From: Thermococcus sp.
Lineage (GTDB): Archaea; Methanobacteriota_B; Thermococci; Thermococcales; Thermococcaceae
Length of the DNA: 64,000 nt
Assembly: GCF_027063845.1 (NCBI RefSeq)
Contig: NZ_JAMOQU010000072.1
Location: forward strand, 57,071 to 121,070
Direction of reading: 5' to 3'
A program made the position numbers and the translations under genes. Of this stretch, positions 1 through 8,071 are shown piece after piece. The stretch's first letter is position 1. Every line of letters begins with the position of its first letter. A model generated the notes under the pieces. That model worked only from the letters and a program-made list of their open reading frames with translations, did no database searches and was not told the origin of the DNA.

Positions 1-557
1 TCGACTATGGTGTAGTTAATCCTCTCGTAGGCCCTGCTTATGTCGTCGTTGCCCTCCTTCAGCTTGTTGTTGTCTATTGCTATTATTGAGTCGGCAATCT
101 TGGAGAGCTTGTCTATCGTTATGGCGGCGTTGATTGTGGGCCTTATACCCTCTTCCCTGAGCGGGAGCGCGCCGATGGCAACGACAAGCGAGTCTGGGTA
201 CTCCTCCTTCAGGGCTTCCGCGAGGACGGGCGTTCCGCCGGCACCGGTTCCACCGCCAAAGCCAAAGGTAAGGAAGAAGATGTCAACGTCCTCGTAGCCG
301 ACTAGGGAGTTTATCTTGCGCATCACGAGCGGTAGGTCGCGCTTCATGGCTTCTCTGCCCAGTATTGGGTTCGCATTGACACCCTTACCGCCTGTGAGAC
401 TCTCACCTATGAGTATCCTCCTGTCCTGTGGGACGTGCTTGAGGTACTCCAGGTCGCCGCGGGAGGTGTTCACCGCGAGGGTTTCAAAGTCAACTAGCGC
501 GAACAGGTCGGCTATCTTCGTCCCGCACTGGCCGATTCCTATTATCAGGGCCCTCAA
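1..557 (-). CDS. cetZ: CetZ/FtsZ-like tubulin-family GTPase (N-terminal part)
   Basis: A tubulin/FtsZ superfamily GTPase cut off by the window start; only about 185 N-terminal residues are visible. The protein begins MRALIIGIGQCGTKIA, the nucleotide-binding start typical of CetZ-type proteins, and has the tubulin signature FGFGGGTGAGG. The start is a TTG, with a GGGGTGA ribosome binding site just upstream, 6 bases after the stop of the preceding gene, so the two are probably co-transcribed. CetZ proteins are known from haloarchaea as polymerising cell-shape factors; Thermococcus usually also has separate FtsZ genes. That this copy is CetZ rather than FtsZ is inferred from the N-terminus and GTP loop only. 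Confidence 0.85.
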   Translation of the reverse strand, partial: MRALIIGIGQCGTKIADLFALVDFETLAVNTSRGDLEYLKHVPQDRRILIGESLTGGKGVNANPILGREAMKRDLPLVMRKINSLVGYEDVDIFFLTFGFGGGTGAGGTPVLAEALKEEYPDSLVVAIGALPLREEGIRPTINAAITIDKLSKIADSIIAIDNNKLKEGNDDISRAYERINYTIV

Positions 558-563
558 GGGCCT

Positions 564-2789
564 TCACCCCACGACCTTCTGGATGAACCTGTCGTTTTTG
601 TACGTCAGCACCATTGCATCACCGCGAATGTAGCGTATGAAGCCCGTTGTGAAGAGCTCGACGGCCATCCACCTGCTCGATGGGGAGTAGAACACAAAGA
701 GCACGTTTCCGTCCGGGGTGTAGCCCGGAACCAGCACTATCGAGGAATCCACCGGCGCGGTGTAGTTGGCCACCACTACACTTCCGTTCTCAACGCGGAA
801 GTTGAGGTAGGGATTGTAGGCGGAGACGTTGTAGCTTCCGTAGGGCGCCACGACTAGGTAGTAACCCTCGCCTATTTCAGTCGTATTGGACACCACAAAG
901 GAGTTTCCATAGAGCCTGACGAGGGAGTTCACTATCTCGTAGGTCTCGTTCTTGGAGAGTCCGGATGTCACGATTGTAAAAAGCTCCGAACCGAGGGCCA
1001 GCCTGACGTCATCAAGGGTGACCTTCGGAACGAACTTGTAGCGGGAGAGGTACATCACTGCAAAGGCCGTCTCGACGGGCTTTCCGTTGATTTCACCGCT
1101 CTGCTTGGCCTCGATGACAAAGTTGAGGGTGTCCCTGCTGAAGTTGTAGCCGAACTCAGCCAGAACGTCGGTAACGCGAACGGTCAGCTCAACGGTGGGT
1201 TTCTCCCGGATAACGCGGCCGCTCATCGGGTCGTAGTAGGGCTTCCAGTAGGCCCATCCACCGTCAACGCGCTGGGAAACGAGCCACTCCGCGTGGGGCT
1301 TGAGCTCGTCCTTGGGCACGATTCCCCGAAGGGCCTCAATTATTGAAACGGTCGTCATGACGTCGGGCCTCAGCATGTAGGAGAAGTATGGAGTCGAAAC
1401 GTAGATTCCCCATCCCCCGTTGGAGGTGCCCAGAACCCACTTAACTGCGCGCTGAATCAGGGAGTCGTTGGCAGGAACGCCGAGGTCAAAGAGGGCCCTG
1501 ACGGCGAGTGCCGTCTGGTAGGGCTGGGGGCCGAGGTTGTTGCCCCAGAGGCCAATTCCATAGGGAAGCTGAGAGGAAATTATGTCGTTGATGGCCTTCT
1601 CCTTTTCCTCCGCCGAGAGGGCGTTGAAGTGGAGCAGTGTCTCGAGGGCGTAGAAGTAAGCGGGGGAGAACCTGTGGGTGCTCACCATCCTCGCCCCATC
1701 GACAGTGAGAGCTTCCCTGGCCCACGAGAGTGCCTTCTCGACGGACTCGTTGGTCGGAACGCAGTATTTGAGAGCGAGGAGGGCGTAGTAAGTTGCCTTC
1801 TCGTTTGACGGGCCGGGTTTGACAAGGGGCCAGCCCCCGTCGTCGTTCTGGAGCGACTCAAGGGCGGAGCACGGGGCAACGTAGGGGTTCTGCTCAGCAG
1901 GAAGCTGAGGGGTGTACTGCTCGAGATATGCAACAGCCATGAGTGCGAATGCAGACGTCTTGACTACCTCAGGAGTCGTGAGGGGATACGTTGGCGACGA
2001 GAGCCAGTAGGCGTAGTCGCCGGAAACGTTGGCGAGTTCGAGCAGTTTGCTCACGAAGAAGGACGTGGTGAAGTCAAGGGGCCTGACGAGCTCAAGGGCA
2101 TAAGTGAGCATGGTCCTGTCGAGGGTCGTTATAGAGTCGCTCCTGAGGAGTTCCTCAACGTTGGAGACAAGGTCCTCAGACACAGGGTAGTTAACGGCGT
2201 GGAGGGCTATAACCTTGAGCGCAAGAGCCTGGGGAGCGGGGAGGGTCGAGGGGGCGGAGAGGAGGAAGCCGACTGCGTTCTTTATTGGGTTCTCCGTATA
2301 GTAGTAGCCGTACTCACCGAGAGCCCAGACCGCCATGACGGTCGGGTAGAAGGCGGGAGCACTGTCCAGGACGTAGCCCCAACCTCCGTCGGACGAGGAC
2401 GTCAGAAGATAAGATACCGCACCCGAAACACCCTCGATGAGAGCGGAGCGATGAACCGGAGAAACGTACGGTTCTGCCTTAAGAAGGGCAATAAGGGCAT
2501 AAGAAGTGTCAACCACGTTGCTTGTCTCGTTCGGAAGGTAACCCCACCCGCCGTCAGAGTTCTGAAGGGAGAGCAGTCTCATGGTGAGGGAGTCGATTTT
2601 ATCGGCAGACGTGTTGCCAACGGCCTTCTGGGCACCGGAAAGGGCCATGAGAACGAGGCTCATTTCTCGAACGCTCTGAACGTTGGAAGAGGTATCTTCG
2701 AGAAAGTTAACGCTCCAGCTGATTTGGCCAGCGTAAGCGCCGGGAATTACCAGGAGGATGACCATTAAAACCGCCATTATCCTGTTCAT
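564..2789 (-). CDS. Secreted prenyltransferase/squalene-oxidase-repeat protein
   Basis: A large secreted protein (741 aa) with a clear signal peptide (MNRIMAVLMVILLVIPGAYA). The body contains repeated QW-like motifs of the alpha/alpha-toroid fold: DGGWGY twice, DGGWPL, NGGWGI and DGGWAY. This is the repeat seen in squalene cyclases and prenyltransferase beta subunits, but I see no catalytic DxDD motif, so an enzymatic role is not supported; a surface-binding role is as likely. About 150 C-terminal residues lie beyond the repeats. The ORF track starts five codons earlier at a TTG; I prefer the ATG at 2789 because GGGGTG lies at ribosome-binding distance and the signal peptide then begins directly. 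It lies immediately upstream of the CetZ-like gene. Confidence 0.75.
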   Translation of the reverse strand: MNRIMAVLMVILLVIPGAYAGQISWSVNFLEDTSSNVQSVREMSLVLMALSGAQKAVGNTSADKIDSLTMRLLSLQNSDGGWGYLPNETSNVVDTSYALIALLKAEPYVSPVHRSALIEGVSGAVSYLLTSSSDGGWGYVLDSAPAFYPTVMAVWALGEYGYYYTENPIKNAVGFLLSAPSTLPAPQALALKVIALHAVNYPVSEDLVSNVEELLRSDSITTLDRTMLTYALELVRPLDFTTSFFVSKLLELANVSGDYAYWLSSPTYPLTTPEVVKTSAFALMAVAYLEQYTPQLPAEQNPYVAPCSALESLQNDDGGWPLVKPGPSNEKATYYALLALKYCVPTNESVEKALSWAREALTVDGARMVSTHRFSPAYFYALETLLHFNALSAEEKEKAINDIISSQLPYGIGLWGNNLGPQPYQTALAVRALFDLGVPANDSLIQRAVKWVLGTSNGGWGIYVSTPYFSYMLRPDVMTTVSIIEALRGIVPKDELKPHAEWLVSQRVDGGWAYWKPYYDPMSGRVIREKPTVELTVRVTDVLAEFGYNFSRDTLNFVIEAKQSGEINGKPVETAFAVMYLSRYKFVPKVTLDDVRLALGSELFTIVTSGLSKNETYEIVNSLVRLYGNSFVVSNTTEIGEGYYLVVAPYGSYNVSAYNPYLNFRVENGSVVVANYTAPVDSSIVLVPGYTPDGNVLFVFYSPSSRWMAVELFTTGFIRYIRGDAMVLTYKNDRFIQKVVG

Positions 2790-2851
2790 ATACTCACACC
2801 CCAACCAAAAATGGAGAGGAATCTAAATAAAGTTTTCCACGTGGCGTGGAA

Positions 2852-3853
2852 TCAATCAGAGATGAACCTTCCCGTCAATCCCCTTCCTCTGCCGTCCACG
2901 TCGTCGCGCATGATGAGAACGACCCTGCTCGGCTCGTACTCGTCCTCGATGTGGTAGCCGGGGAGGTGCCTCACGAGCTCCTCGGTGAAGGCCCTGATTT
3001 CCTCGTGCCTCGGCATGTTGTTGATGGTGAGCCTGTTCCGCGAGAAGCCGACGAACATGTAGGCTTTGGCCTCGACGAACATCGGGTTCGCTATCTTAAT
3101 CAGCTCGGCGTACTTTTCGGGACTGTGCATGTTCTCGCCTTTAACGAGGGTTAGCCTTATCACCGTCCTCGTTTCCGCGTCGCGCATGAGCCTGAGCGTC
3201 TCCATAATCCTTTCCCAGCCGTCGGGAATCATCGGGACGTTGACGCGGTTGTAGGTCTCGATGTCCGGAGCCGTGAGCGAGACGTAGAGCTGGGTCGGGA
3301 GCTTGTCCTCCCTTATCATCTCCTCCAGCCTCTCCGGAACGGTTCCGTTGGTGACTATGAAGGTAGTGAAACCGCGCTTGTGGAACTCCTCAACCAGGTC
3401 GCCCATGTAGGGATAGAGCATCGGCTCGCCCGAGAGACTAATCGCCGCGTGCTTCGGGTTCCAGGCCTCTTCGAACTTCTCCCTCGGAACCTTGGGGTTG
3501 CCCTTGTAGCCCACCAAAAGCTTCCTCTGGGCCTTTATGCTCTCCTCGACGATGAAAGCAGGGTCGTCCCAGGGCCGGGGAAGCTCTGTTCCCAGAAAGC
3601 TCTCCATCGGGCGCCAGCAGAAGATGCAGTTGTGGGTGCACCAAGCTAAAACTGGTGTCATCTGCAGGCAGCGGTGGCTTGCTATGCCGTAGAACTTCTG
3701 CTTGTAGCAGAATCTGCCCTTTGTGAGGCTCTCCTTGAGCCAGTGGCAGAGCTTAACGCCACTGTGCCTCCCAACGAGCTCGTAGTGCTGTTTTCGAAAC
3801 AAGAGCGCGATTTCCTCCGGCATGTTAGGGTTGGCCTTAACCACTATCGCCAT
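2852..3853 (-). CDS. taw1: 4-demethylwyosine synthase (radical SAM, TYW1/Taw1)
   Basis: Radical SAM enzyme of wyosine biosynthesis. It condenses pyruvate with N1-methylguanosine at position 37 of tRNA-Phe to give the tricyclic 4-demethylwyosine. The cluster-binding CxxxCxxC motif is visible (WCTHNCIFCWRP), and further N-terminal cysteines (KLCHW, RFCYK, HRCLQ) fit the second iron-sulfur cluster known in the family. The length of 333 aa matches archaeal Taw1, which lacks the flavodoxin domain of eukaryotic TYW1. The ATG at 3853 is preferred over the GTG at 3862 because AGGTGA sits 5 bases before it. It is a single gene with its own upstream region. Confidence 0.93.
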   Translation of the reverse strand: MAIVVKANPNMPEEIALLFRKQHYELVGRHSGVKLCHWLKESLTKGRFCYKQKFYGIASHRCLQMTPVLAWCTHNCIFCWRPMESFLGTELPRPWDDPAFIVEESIKAQRKLLVGYKGNPKVPREKFEEAWNPKHAAISLSGEPMLYPYMGDLVEEFHKRGFTTFIVTNGTVPERLEEMIREDKLPTQLYVSLTAPDIETYNRVNVPMIPDGWERIMETLRLMRDAETRTVIRLTLVKGENMHSPEKYAELIKIANPMFVEAKAYMFVGFSRNRLTINNMPRHEEIRAFTEELVRHLPGYHIEDEYEPSRVVLIMRDDVDGRGRGLTGRFISD

Positions 3854-3944
3854 TAGTCTCACCTAACCCAAACTCGGAGGAGGTTTTAAAAACCTGATTG
3901 GTCGCGACTGTGCATCGTCGAAAATTCCTTCGTCAATCTGCGAA

Positions 3945-3957
3945 AGGTTTAAAAGGT
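3945..3957 (+). promoter_or_regulatory. Putative TATA box for the 44-aa gene
   Basis: The AT-rich stretch GGTTTAAAAGG lies about 25 bases before the ATG of the small gene at 3977, followed by a GGTGGAG ribosome binding site. The arrangement is standard for Thermococcales and is the main support for that small gene being expressed. Confidence 0.5.
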
Positions 3958-3976
3958 GGAGGCCGAGCCCACAACC

Positions 3977-4111
3977 ATGATGCGCATAAAACCCGAACCC
4001 ATGCTCAAGCCGAGGGAGATAGTTCTCTTCCCTGGAGAGGAGCCCGAGGAAGATAACGAGAGGCCTAAGGTAAAGCTCCTCCACGAGATAAGGCGCTACC
4101 GCTTGGCCTGA
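3977..4111 (+). CDS. Small conserved-looking protein of 44 aa, unknown function
   Basis: A gene too short for the ORF track. It encodes 44 residues starting MMRIKPEPMLKPREIVLFPG, with an acidic centre (EEPEEDNERPK) and a basic end (LLHEIRRYRLA). It has a TATA-like box, a GGTGG-type ribosome binding site and the GC-rich codon use of its neighbours. Its last 16 bases overlap the end of the convergent methyltransferase gene on the other strand. I do not recognise the family. The start could be either of the two adjacent ATGs. Function cannot be inferred. Confidence 0.6.
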   Translation: MMRIKPEPMLKPREIVLFPGEEPEEDNERPKVKLLHEIRRYRLA

Positions 4112-4671
4112 ACAACCACGATGTCCTCAAAGAAGAGGTGCCTTTTGGCGACGACCTCAGCCCTAAGGCCGACTTTCCGGAAAAGATTCAGCGTTTCTTC
4201 AATCCCGGTTATCGAACTCTGGACGAGGTAAACCCTGCCGTTCTCGGTCAGGTAATCAGGCACCTCCCGGATGAACCGGTCTATCACCTCCCTCCCGGTT
4301 TCCCCCCCGACGAGGGCCAAATCTATCGGTTCCTCCGGCTCGCCCGGTAGGTATGGGGCGTTGAAGGTTATCACGTCGAACTTTCCAGAAACGTTCTCAA
4401 AGAGGTCGCTCAGGCGAAACTCGACGTTCCCGATTCCGTTCAGCAGGGCGTTCTTTCTGGCGAGTTCTACGGCCTTTGGGTTCACGTCAACGCCGAGAAC
4501 GCGTTTGGCTTTTCTCGCCATGAGGAGGGCTATAATCCCCGTCCCGGTTCCAACGTCGAGTGCAATCTCACCGGGCTTGACCTCAAGGGTCTCGGCGAGG
4601 AGAAACGTATCCTCCGCCGGCTCATAGACGTCCGGGTGGAGTTCAATCCTTATTCCGTAATAGACCGGCAT
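4096..4671 (-). CDS. HemK2/MTQ2-type protein (release factor) glutamine methyltransferase
   Basis: Class I SAM-dependent methyltransferase, 191 aa. Visible features are the N-terminal VYEPAEDTFLL typical of the HemK2 family, the SAM motif DVGTGTGIIAL, and the catalytic motif as NAPY in place of the usual NPPY. Family members methylate the GGQ glutamine of translation termination factors, and some archaeal members act on lysine or arsenic substrates, so the exact target is inferred. It is the last gene of the rpoE'-spt4-ribosomal operon. The track start at 4728 lies inside rps27ae; the ATG at 4671 matches the family N-terminus better. An ATG two codons upstream is an alternative. Confidence 0.82.
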   Translation of the reverse strand: MPVYYGIRIELHPDVYEPAEDTFLLAETLEVKPGEIALDVGTGTGIIALLMARKAKRVLGVDVNPKAVELARKNALLNGIGNVEFRLSDLFENVSGKFDVITFNAPYLPGEPEEPIDLALVGGETGREVIDRFIREVPDYLTENGRVYLVQSSITGIEETLNLFRKVGLRAEVVAKRHLFFEDIVVVQAKR

Positions 4672-4700
4672 CGCCATCGCCAAGAGAAAAGAAAGGGAAA

Positions 4701-4874
4701 TCACTTCTTCCACTCGGTGTAGCCGCACCTTCCGCAGGACCAGCGGTCCTTGTGGTTGGCCATGAAGACGCCCGGCCCGCAGCGCGGGCAGAACTTGTTC
4801 TTCCTGACGACCTTTCCACCCTTAACCTCGTAGAGCTTCCACTTCTGGCTGGTCTTCTTCTTGCCCTTGGCCAT
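4701..4874 (-). CDS. rps27ae: 30S ribosomal protein S27ae
   Basis: A 57-aa zinc-ribbon ribosomal protein, missed by the ORF track, which lists a frame-shifted shadow here. It reads [20 protein letters not shown] and then has two zinc-binding pairs, CPRC and CGRC, ending YTEWKK. This is the archaeal S27ae without the ubiquitin fusion found in eukaryotes. It follows rps24e by 10 bases, the usual archaeal order, and is in the same operon. Confidence 0.95.
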   Translation of the reverse strand: MAKGKKKTSQKWKLYEVKGGKVVRKNKFCPRCGPGVFMANHKDRWSCGRCGYTEWKK

Positions 4875-4884
4875 TTACACCACC

Positions 4885-5181
4885 TCACTCTTCCTCCTTC
4901 TGAATGAGGCCGTCCCTAACGAGGATGTACTCGGGCTCTATGTAGAGCATCCTCTCCCTCGTCTCGTAGGCCTTGGCGTAGCCCTTGCTGACGTGGCTTC
5001 CGAAGTAGCTCCTGATGTACTGGAGAACGGTGGTGTTCGGGTCGAGGTCGAGCATGGCAACGAGCTTACCCTTCACCGCTTCCCTGCTCGGGGTAGGCTC
5101 GCCCTCGTGGATGATGTCAAAGTATATCTCCTTTCTTCCGAGGAGCCTGTTCTCCCTTATCTCGGTCACCTTAATCTCCAT
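4885..5181 (-). CDS. rps24e: 30S ribosomal protein S24e
   Basis: A 98-aa ribosomal protein beginning [19 protein letters not shown] and containing the family core [20 protein letters not shown]. The start is the ATG at 5181, preceded by GGAGGTG; the track's longer form begins inside the upstream gene and lacks a matching ribosome binding site. It overlaps the end of the dephospho-CoA kinase gene by 11 bases, suggesting coupled translation. Confidence 0.95.
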   Translation of the reverse strand: MEIKVTEIRENRLLGRKEIYFDIIHEGEPTPSREAVKGKLVAMLDLDPNTTVLQYIRSYFGSHVSKGYAKAYETRERMLYIEPEYILVRDGLIQKEEE

Positions 5182-5698
5182 CACGAACCACCTCCATCTT
5201 GGCAAGTATTTGCGCACACCTGCGCTTGCATTCGGGTGTTACCTTTATAAGCACTACCCCCTCGTCGGGCTGGCCGTAGAGGACGACGGAGTTGAGAGGG
5301 GCGTAGAGCACCGCTGGAACAGCCCCCAAATCCTCCTCACCGCTGACGAGTATGTGAACCGGCCTGCCCCGCTCGACGAGGCGGAAGGCCTTTCTGACGG
5401 CGTCTAATAAAGCTTTCGTTATGGTCCCAGGGGGATTTGAAACGGTCATGAAGACGGCCTTCGCGTTTATGTCGGGAGAATAGTCGGTCCTCTTCGTCCT
5501 GAGGTCGTAGAGGGCAAGGGAAGGAGAAATGCCAAGCTTGAGGACGTTCTCGGTGACGACATCCCCAACGGTAATTACAGTTTTACCCCTAAGCTCGTCC
5601 TTAATCCGAAGGTAGGGCTCCGGAATCGGGCCCTTTATCAGCTCCCCCAGCGGTTTCTTGAGCTCTCTCCTGAGCTCCTTGGTTAGGCGGAACAACAT
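5171..5698 (-). CDS. GTP-dependent dephospho-CoA kinase (DUF359 family)
   Basis: A 175-aa protein of the DUF359 family, shown in Thermococcus kodakarensis to phosphorylate dephospho-CoA with GTP in the last step of CoA synthesis. The characteristic segments [27 protein letters not shown] and [11 protein letters not shown] are present, and there is no P-loop, as expected for this non-CoaE family. It sits between spt4 (1-base gap) and rps24e (11-base overlap), the gene order I associate with Thermococcales. Confidence 0.9.
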   Translation of the reverse strand: MLFRLTKELRRELKKPLGELIKGPIPEPYLRIKDELRGKTVITVGDVVTENVLKLGISPSLALYDLRTKRTDYSPDINAKAVFMTVSNPPGTITKALLDAVRKAFRLVERGRPVHILVSGEEDLGAVPAVLYAPLNSVVLYGQPDEGVVLIKVTPECKRRCAQILAKMEVVRDGD

Positions 5699-5699
5699 T

Positions 5700-5903
5700 T
5701 CACCTGACCCTTATGGCGTATTTGCCAGGAACCTTCGCCGCCTCTGGTATGCTCTCGCGGAGCTTCTTCGCTATCCTGCTCTCGGTGTCGAGGATTATGA
5801 CGAGGTCGAACCAGTCGTCGCTCAAATCCCTGCTCCCGCAGACGGGACAGCGGTCCTCGGTCGTTATGTAGTGGCAGTGCCTGCAGGCCCTCTCCTTCGC
5901 CAT
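5700..5903 (-). CDS. spt4: Transcription elongation factor Spt4 (RpoE'')
   Basis: A 67-aa zinc protein, partner of Spt5 at the RNA polymerase clamp. Two cysteine pairs are visible (CRHC and CPVC), followed by the Spt4 core DDWFDLVIILDTESRIAKKL. The ATG at 5903 is preferred over the track's GTG at 5909 because GGAGGAG lies at good distance. The upstream rpoE' stop overlaps this leader, so translation is probably coupled. Confidence 0.95.
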   Translation of the reverse strand: MAKERACRHCHYITTEDRCPVCGSRDLSDDWFDLVIILDTESRIAKKLRESIPEAAKVPGKYAIRVR

Positions 5904-5905
5904 GC

Positions 5906-6466
5906 TCACTCCTCCTTGGCCTTTCTCTTCTCCTTCTCAATCCATTCGAACTTTCCGAGACCGGGCTGGCGCATGGTCATGTTAATCTTGTTCTCCCTGA
6001 TGATTCTGCTCTTGACGCTTATGCCGATTATCCTCGCCCTCACGAAGTCGCCGAGCTTGAGGACGCGGTTGGTTTCCTTGCCTATGAACTGCCTGTTCTT
6101 CTCGTCGAAGACGACGTAGTCGTCCATGAGCTGGCTTATGTGGACGAGACCGTCCATCGGACCGATTCTGATGAAGGCTCCGTAGGGCATCATCTCCACG
6201 ACTTCGCCCTCGACGACCTCCCCGTTCTCGGGCTTCCAGACGAGGACGTCAAAGGTGACCTCGTGGTAAGTGGCCCCGTCGCCTGGGACGATTATTCCCT
6301 GCCCCACGTCGTGAACGTCGAGGATTGCCAGGATTACTCCCTCGTCCCTATCGTAGATGCCCTCGTAGGTCTCGCGGAGGACCTTCTTGGCCGCATCCTT
6401 CGGGTCCATAGTGAACATCCTGGGCGGAATCCTGACGACGTCCTTAACCGTCAAAAGCTTGTACAT
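5906..6466 (-). CDS. rpo7: DNA-directed RNA polymerase subunit Rpo7 (RpoE')
   Basis: A 186-aa RNA polymerase stalk subunit that pairs with Rpo4. It begins MYKLLTVKDVVRIPPRMF, the N-terminal tip domain, and the second half holds an S1/OB domain (GEVVEMMPYGAFIRIGPMDGLVHISQL). GGAGG lies upstream of the ATG. It follows ppa by 30 bases in the same operon. Confidence 0.96.
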   Translation of the reverse strand: MYKLLTVKDVVRIPPRMFTMDPKDAAKKVLRETYEGIYDRDEGVILAILDVHDVGQGIIVPGDGATYHEVTFDVLVWKPENGEVVEGEVVEMMPYGAFIRIGPMDGLVHISQLMDDYVVFDEKNRQFIGKETNRVLKLGDFVRARIIGISVKSRIIRENKINMTMRQPGLGKFEWIEKEKRKAKEE

Positions 6467-6496
6467 GGCCTAACCTCCAAAAAGAGTTGAAGGGAA

Positions 6497-7030
6497 TCAC
6501 TCCTTTCCAAACTTCTCCTTGTAGAGCTCTATGGCCCTAAGGATTTCCTTCTTGGCCTCCTCGGCGTTGCCCCAGCCCTCAACGGTGGTGACCTTGCCCT
6601 GGAGCTCCTTGTACCTCTGGAAGAAGTGGGCAATCTCGTCGAGGAAGGCCTTTGGAACGTCGTCTATGTCCTTCCAGTCCTTGAAGTACGGGTCCTCTAC
6701 AGGAACGGCGAGAACCTTCCAGTCCTTGTCTCCGCTGTCCTCCATCTTCATAATGCCTATCGGCCTGGCCTCGATGATGGTGAGCGGGTAAACCGGCTCG
6801 CGCATGATGACCATTATGTCAAAGGGGTCGCCGTCGTCGTACCAGGTCTGCGGGATTATTCCGTAGTCCACTGGGTAGAAGAACGGGCTGTAAAGGACGC
6901 GGTCAAGCTTGAGGAGTCCGGTCTTCTTGTCGAGCTCGTACTTGTTCCTGCTTCCCTTCGGAATCTCTATGAGAGCGTACACAACGTCCGGAACGTTCGG
7001 TCCGGGCTCAAGCTCGTGGAACGGGTTCAT
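6497..7030 (-). CDS. ppa: Inorganic pyrophosphatase (family I)
   Basis: A 177-aa soluble pyrophosphatase that hydrolyses pyrophosphate released by polymer synthesis. The metal-binding signature is visible as [10 protein letters not shown], with upstream active-site segments KGSRNKYE and [12 protein letters not shown]. It is the first gene of the information operon. A TATA-like ACTTTAAAAG near 7083-7092 and an AGGTGG ribosome binding site precede it. Confidence 0.96.
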   Translation of the reverse strand: MNPFHELEPGPNVPDVVYALIEIPKGSRNKYELDKKTGLLKLDRVLYSPFFYPVDYGIIPQTWYDDGDPFDIMVIMREPVYPLTIIEARPIGIMKMEDSGDKDWKVLAVPVEDPYFKDWKDIDDVPKAFLDEIAHFFQRYKELQGKVTTVEGWGNAEEAKKEILRAIELYKEKFGKE

Positions 7031-7082
7031 CTCTAACCACCTCTAACCCTTTTAGAATTCCTAAGGTGGCTTTCCGCTTGGG

Positions 7083-7093
7083 CTTTTAAAGTT
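7083..7093 (-). promoter_or_regulatory. Putative promoter of the ppa-rpo7-spt4 operon
   Basis: Read on the minus strand the segment is ACTTTAAAAGC, a TATA-like box about 55 bases before the ppa start. It lies in the 76-base gap after the DUF5305 gene, so the operon is likely transcribed independently of the surface locus. Confidence 0.5.
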
Positions 7094-7106
7094 GTTGGTG
7101 TCCGGG

Positions 7107-8069
7107 CTAATTCGCCCGGTACTCGTAAACGGTTTCACCGTCGGTTATCGCGTAGACGTCAGTATCGCCGTCGCGGTAGTGTACTATAGGCCTGTCAACG
7201 AGCTCGAAGACCCTCTCAAGGTCCTTCGGGGAGGAAAGCTCAACGCGCCTCCCATCGGGGGACGTTCCCTCAACCGTGTACTTCTTCAGACTCTTCAACT
7301 CCTTGGGCTCGCGTTCCTTCTTTTCGCGCTTGGCGTAGATGAACCCCACCGGGGGAATCGCGAAAAGCAGTGCCATGGCCGGGAAAACGGTTCTGGCCGT
7401 TGAGACTCCGACGTCTGAGCCGGCAAAGGAAAGCGAGTTCGTGGTTGTGCTGACCGTTCTCACGACCTTCTGGTACTCCTTGTCCGTCCCGCTGAAGTAC
7501 AGCATCCCCGATGCGTCGCGCTTCAGCCGGATTTCCTGGGTGAAGGACTCCCTCCCGTTGGCCAGAACTTTCACGGTGACGTAAACTTCCCTCTCGGCAC
7601 GGTAGAGGCCCGTTCCTTCGCGAACCATCTGGAGTCTCTCGTTCAGCTCAGTAAAGTTCAGCTCAACTGGAACCTCGAAGGAATTCACGAAGGTACCCCT
7701 GGCGAGGAGCTCCGTGTCGTTGACGATGTAGACCCTCTTCTTGCCCGAGGTGACGTAGTAGTTGACGTGAAGAACGGCTTCGTAGCTTCCCCTAGCACCG
7801 TCCGATGAGAACTCGTATGTCCCAACTATCATGTCGGTTATCTTTGAGGGATAGTATTCAAGGGAAGTCCCGTTACCGTAAACGGTTTCGTTCGAGAACA
7901 GCCCATAGGCCGTAAAGTGTCCCTCCTGCGCGTAGGCTTTTGAGTAGGTTGCCTTCGTTGTTACGGGTTCCCTCGAGTAGGCAACGCCCGAGTAGAGGGC
8001 AAAGATGAAGGCGAGGGAAACCGAGAGGGCAAGACCTCCGAGGAGCGCCCGCTTTTTATCAATCTTCAT
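7107..8069 (-). CDS. DUF5305-type membrane-anchored extracellular protein
   Basis: A 320-aa protein with an N-terminal membrane segment (near residues 8-30), a beta-rich external domain with several N-x-S/T sites, and a second membrane segment (ARTVFPAMALLFAIPPVGFIY) followed by a charged cytoplasmic tail. I recognise this as DUF5305-like; the function is unknown. Members are often found next to SipW-like signal peptidases and camelysin-like proteins in archaea, as here. The start is the ATG at 8069 with GGAGGTC upstream. It is the last gene of the locus, 2 bases after the preceding stop. Confidence 0.7.
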   Translation of the reverse strand: MKIDKKRALLGGLALSVSLAFIFALYSGVAYSREPVTTKATYSKAYAQEGHFTAYGLFSNETVYGNGTSLEYYPSKITDMIVGTYEFSSDGARGSYEAVLHVNYYVTSGKKRVYIVNDTELLARGTFVNSFEVPVELNFTELNERLQMVREGTGLYRAEREVYVTVKVLANGRESFTQEIRLKRDASGMLYFSGTDKEYQKVVRTVSTTTNSLSFAGSDVGVSTARTVFPAMALLFAIPPVGFIYAKREKKEREPKELKSLKKYTVEGTSPDGRRVELSSPKDLERVFELVDRPIVHYRDGDTDVYAITDGETVYEYRAN

Positions 8070-8071
8070 AA

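Noticed and set aside
4643-4888. 81-aa minus-strand ORF
   Set aside because: It is a frame-shifted shadow of rps27ae, which encodes a perfect S27ae in the neighbouring frame.
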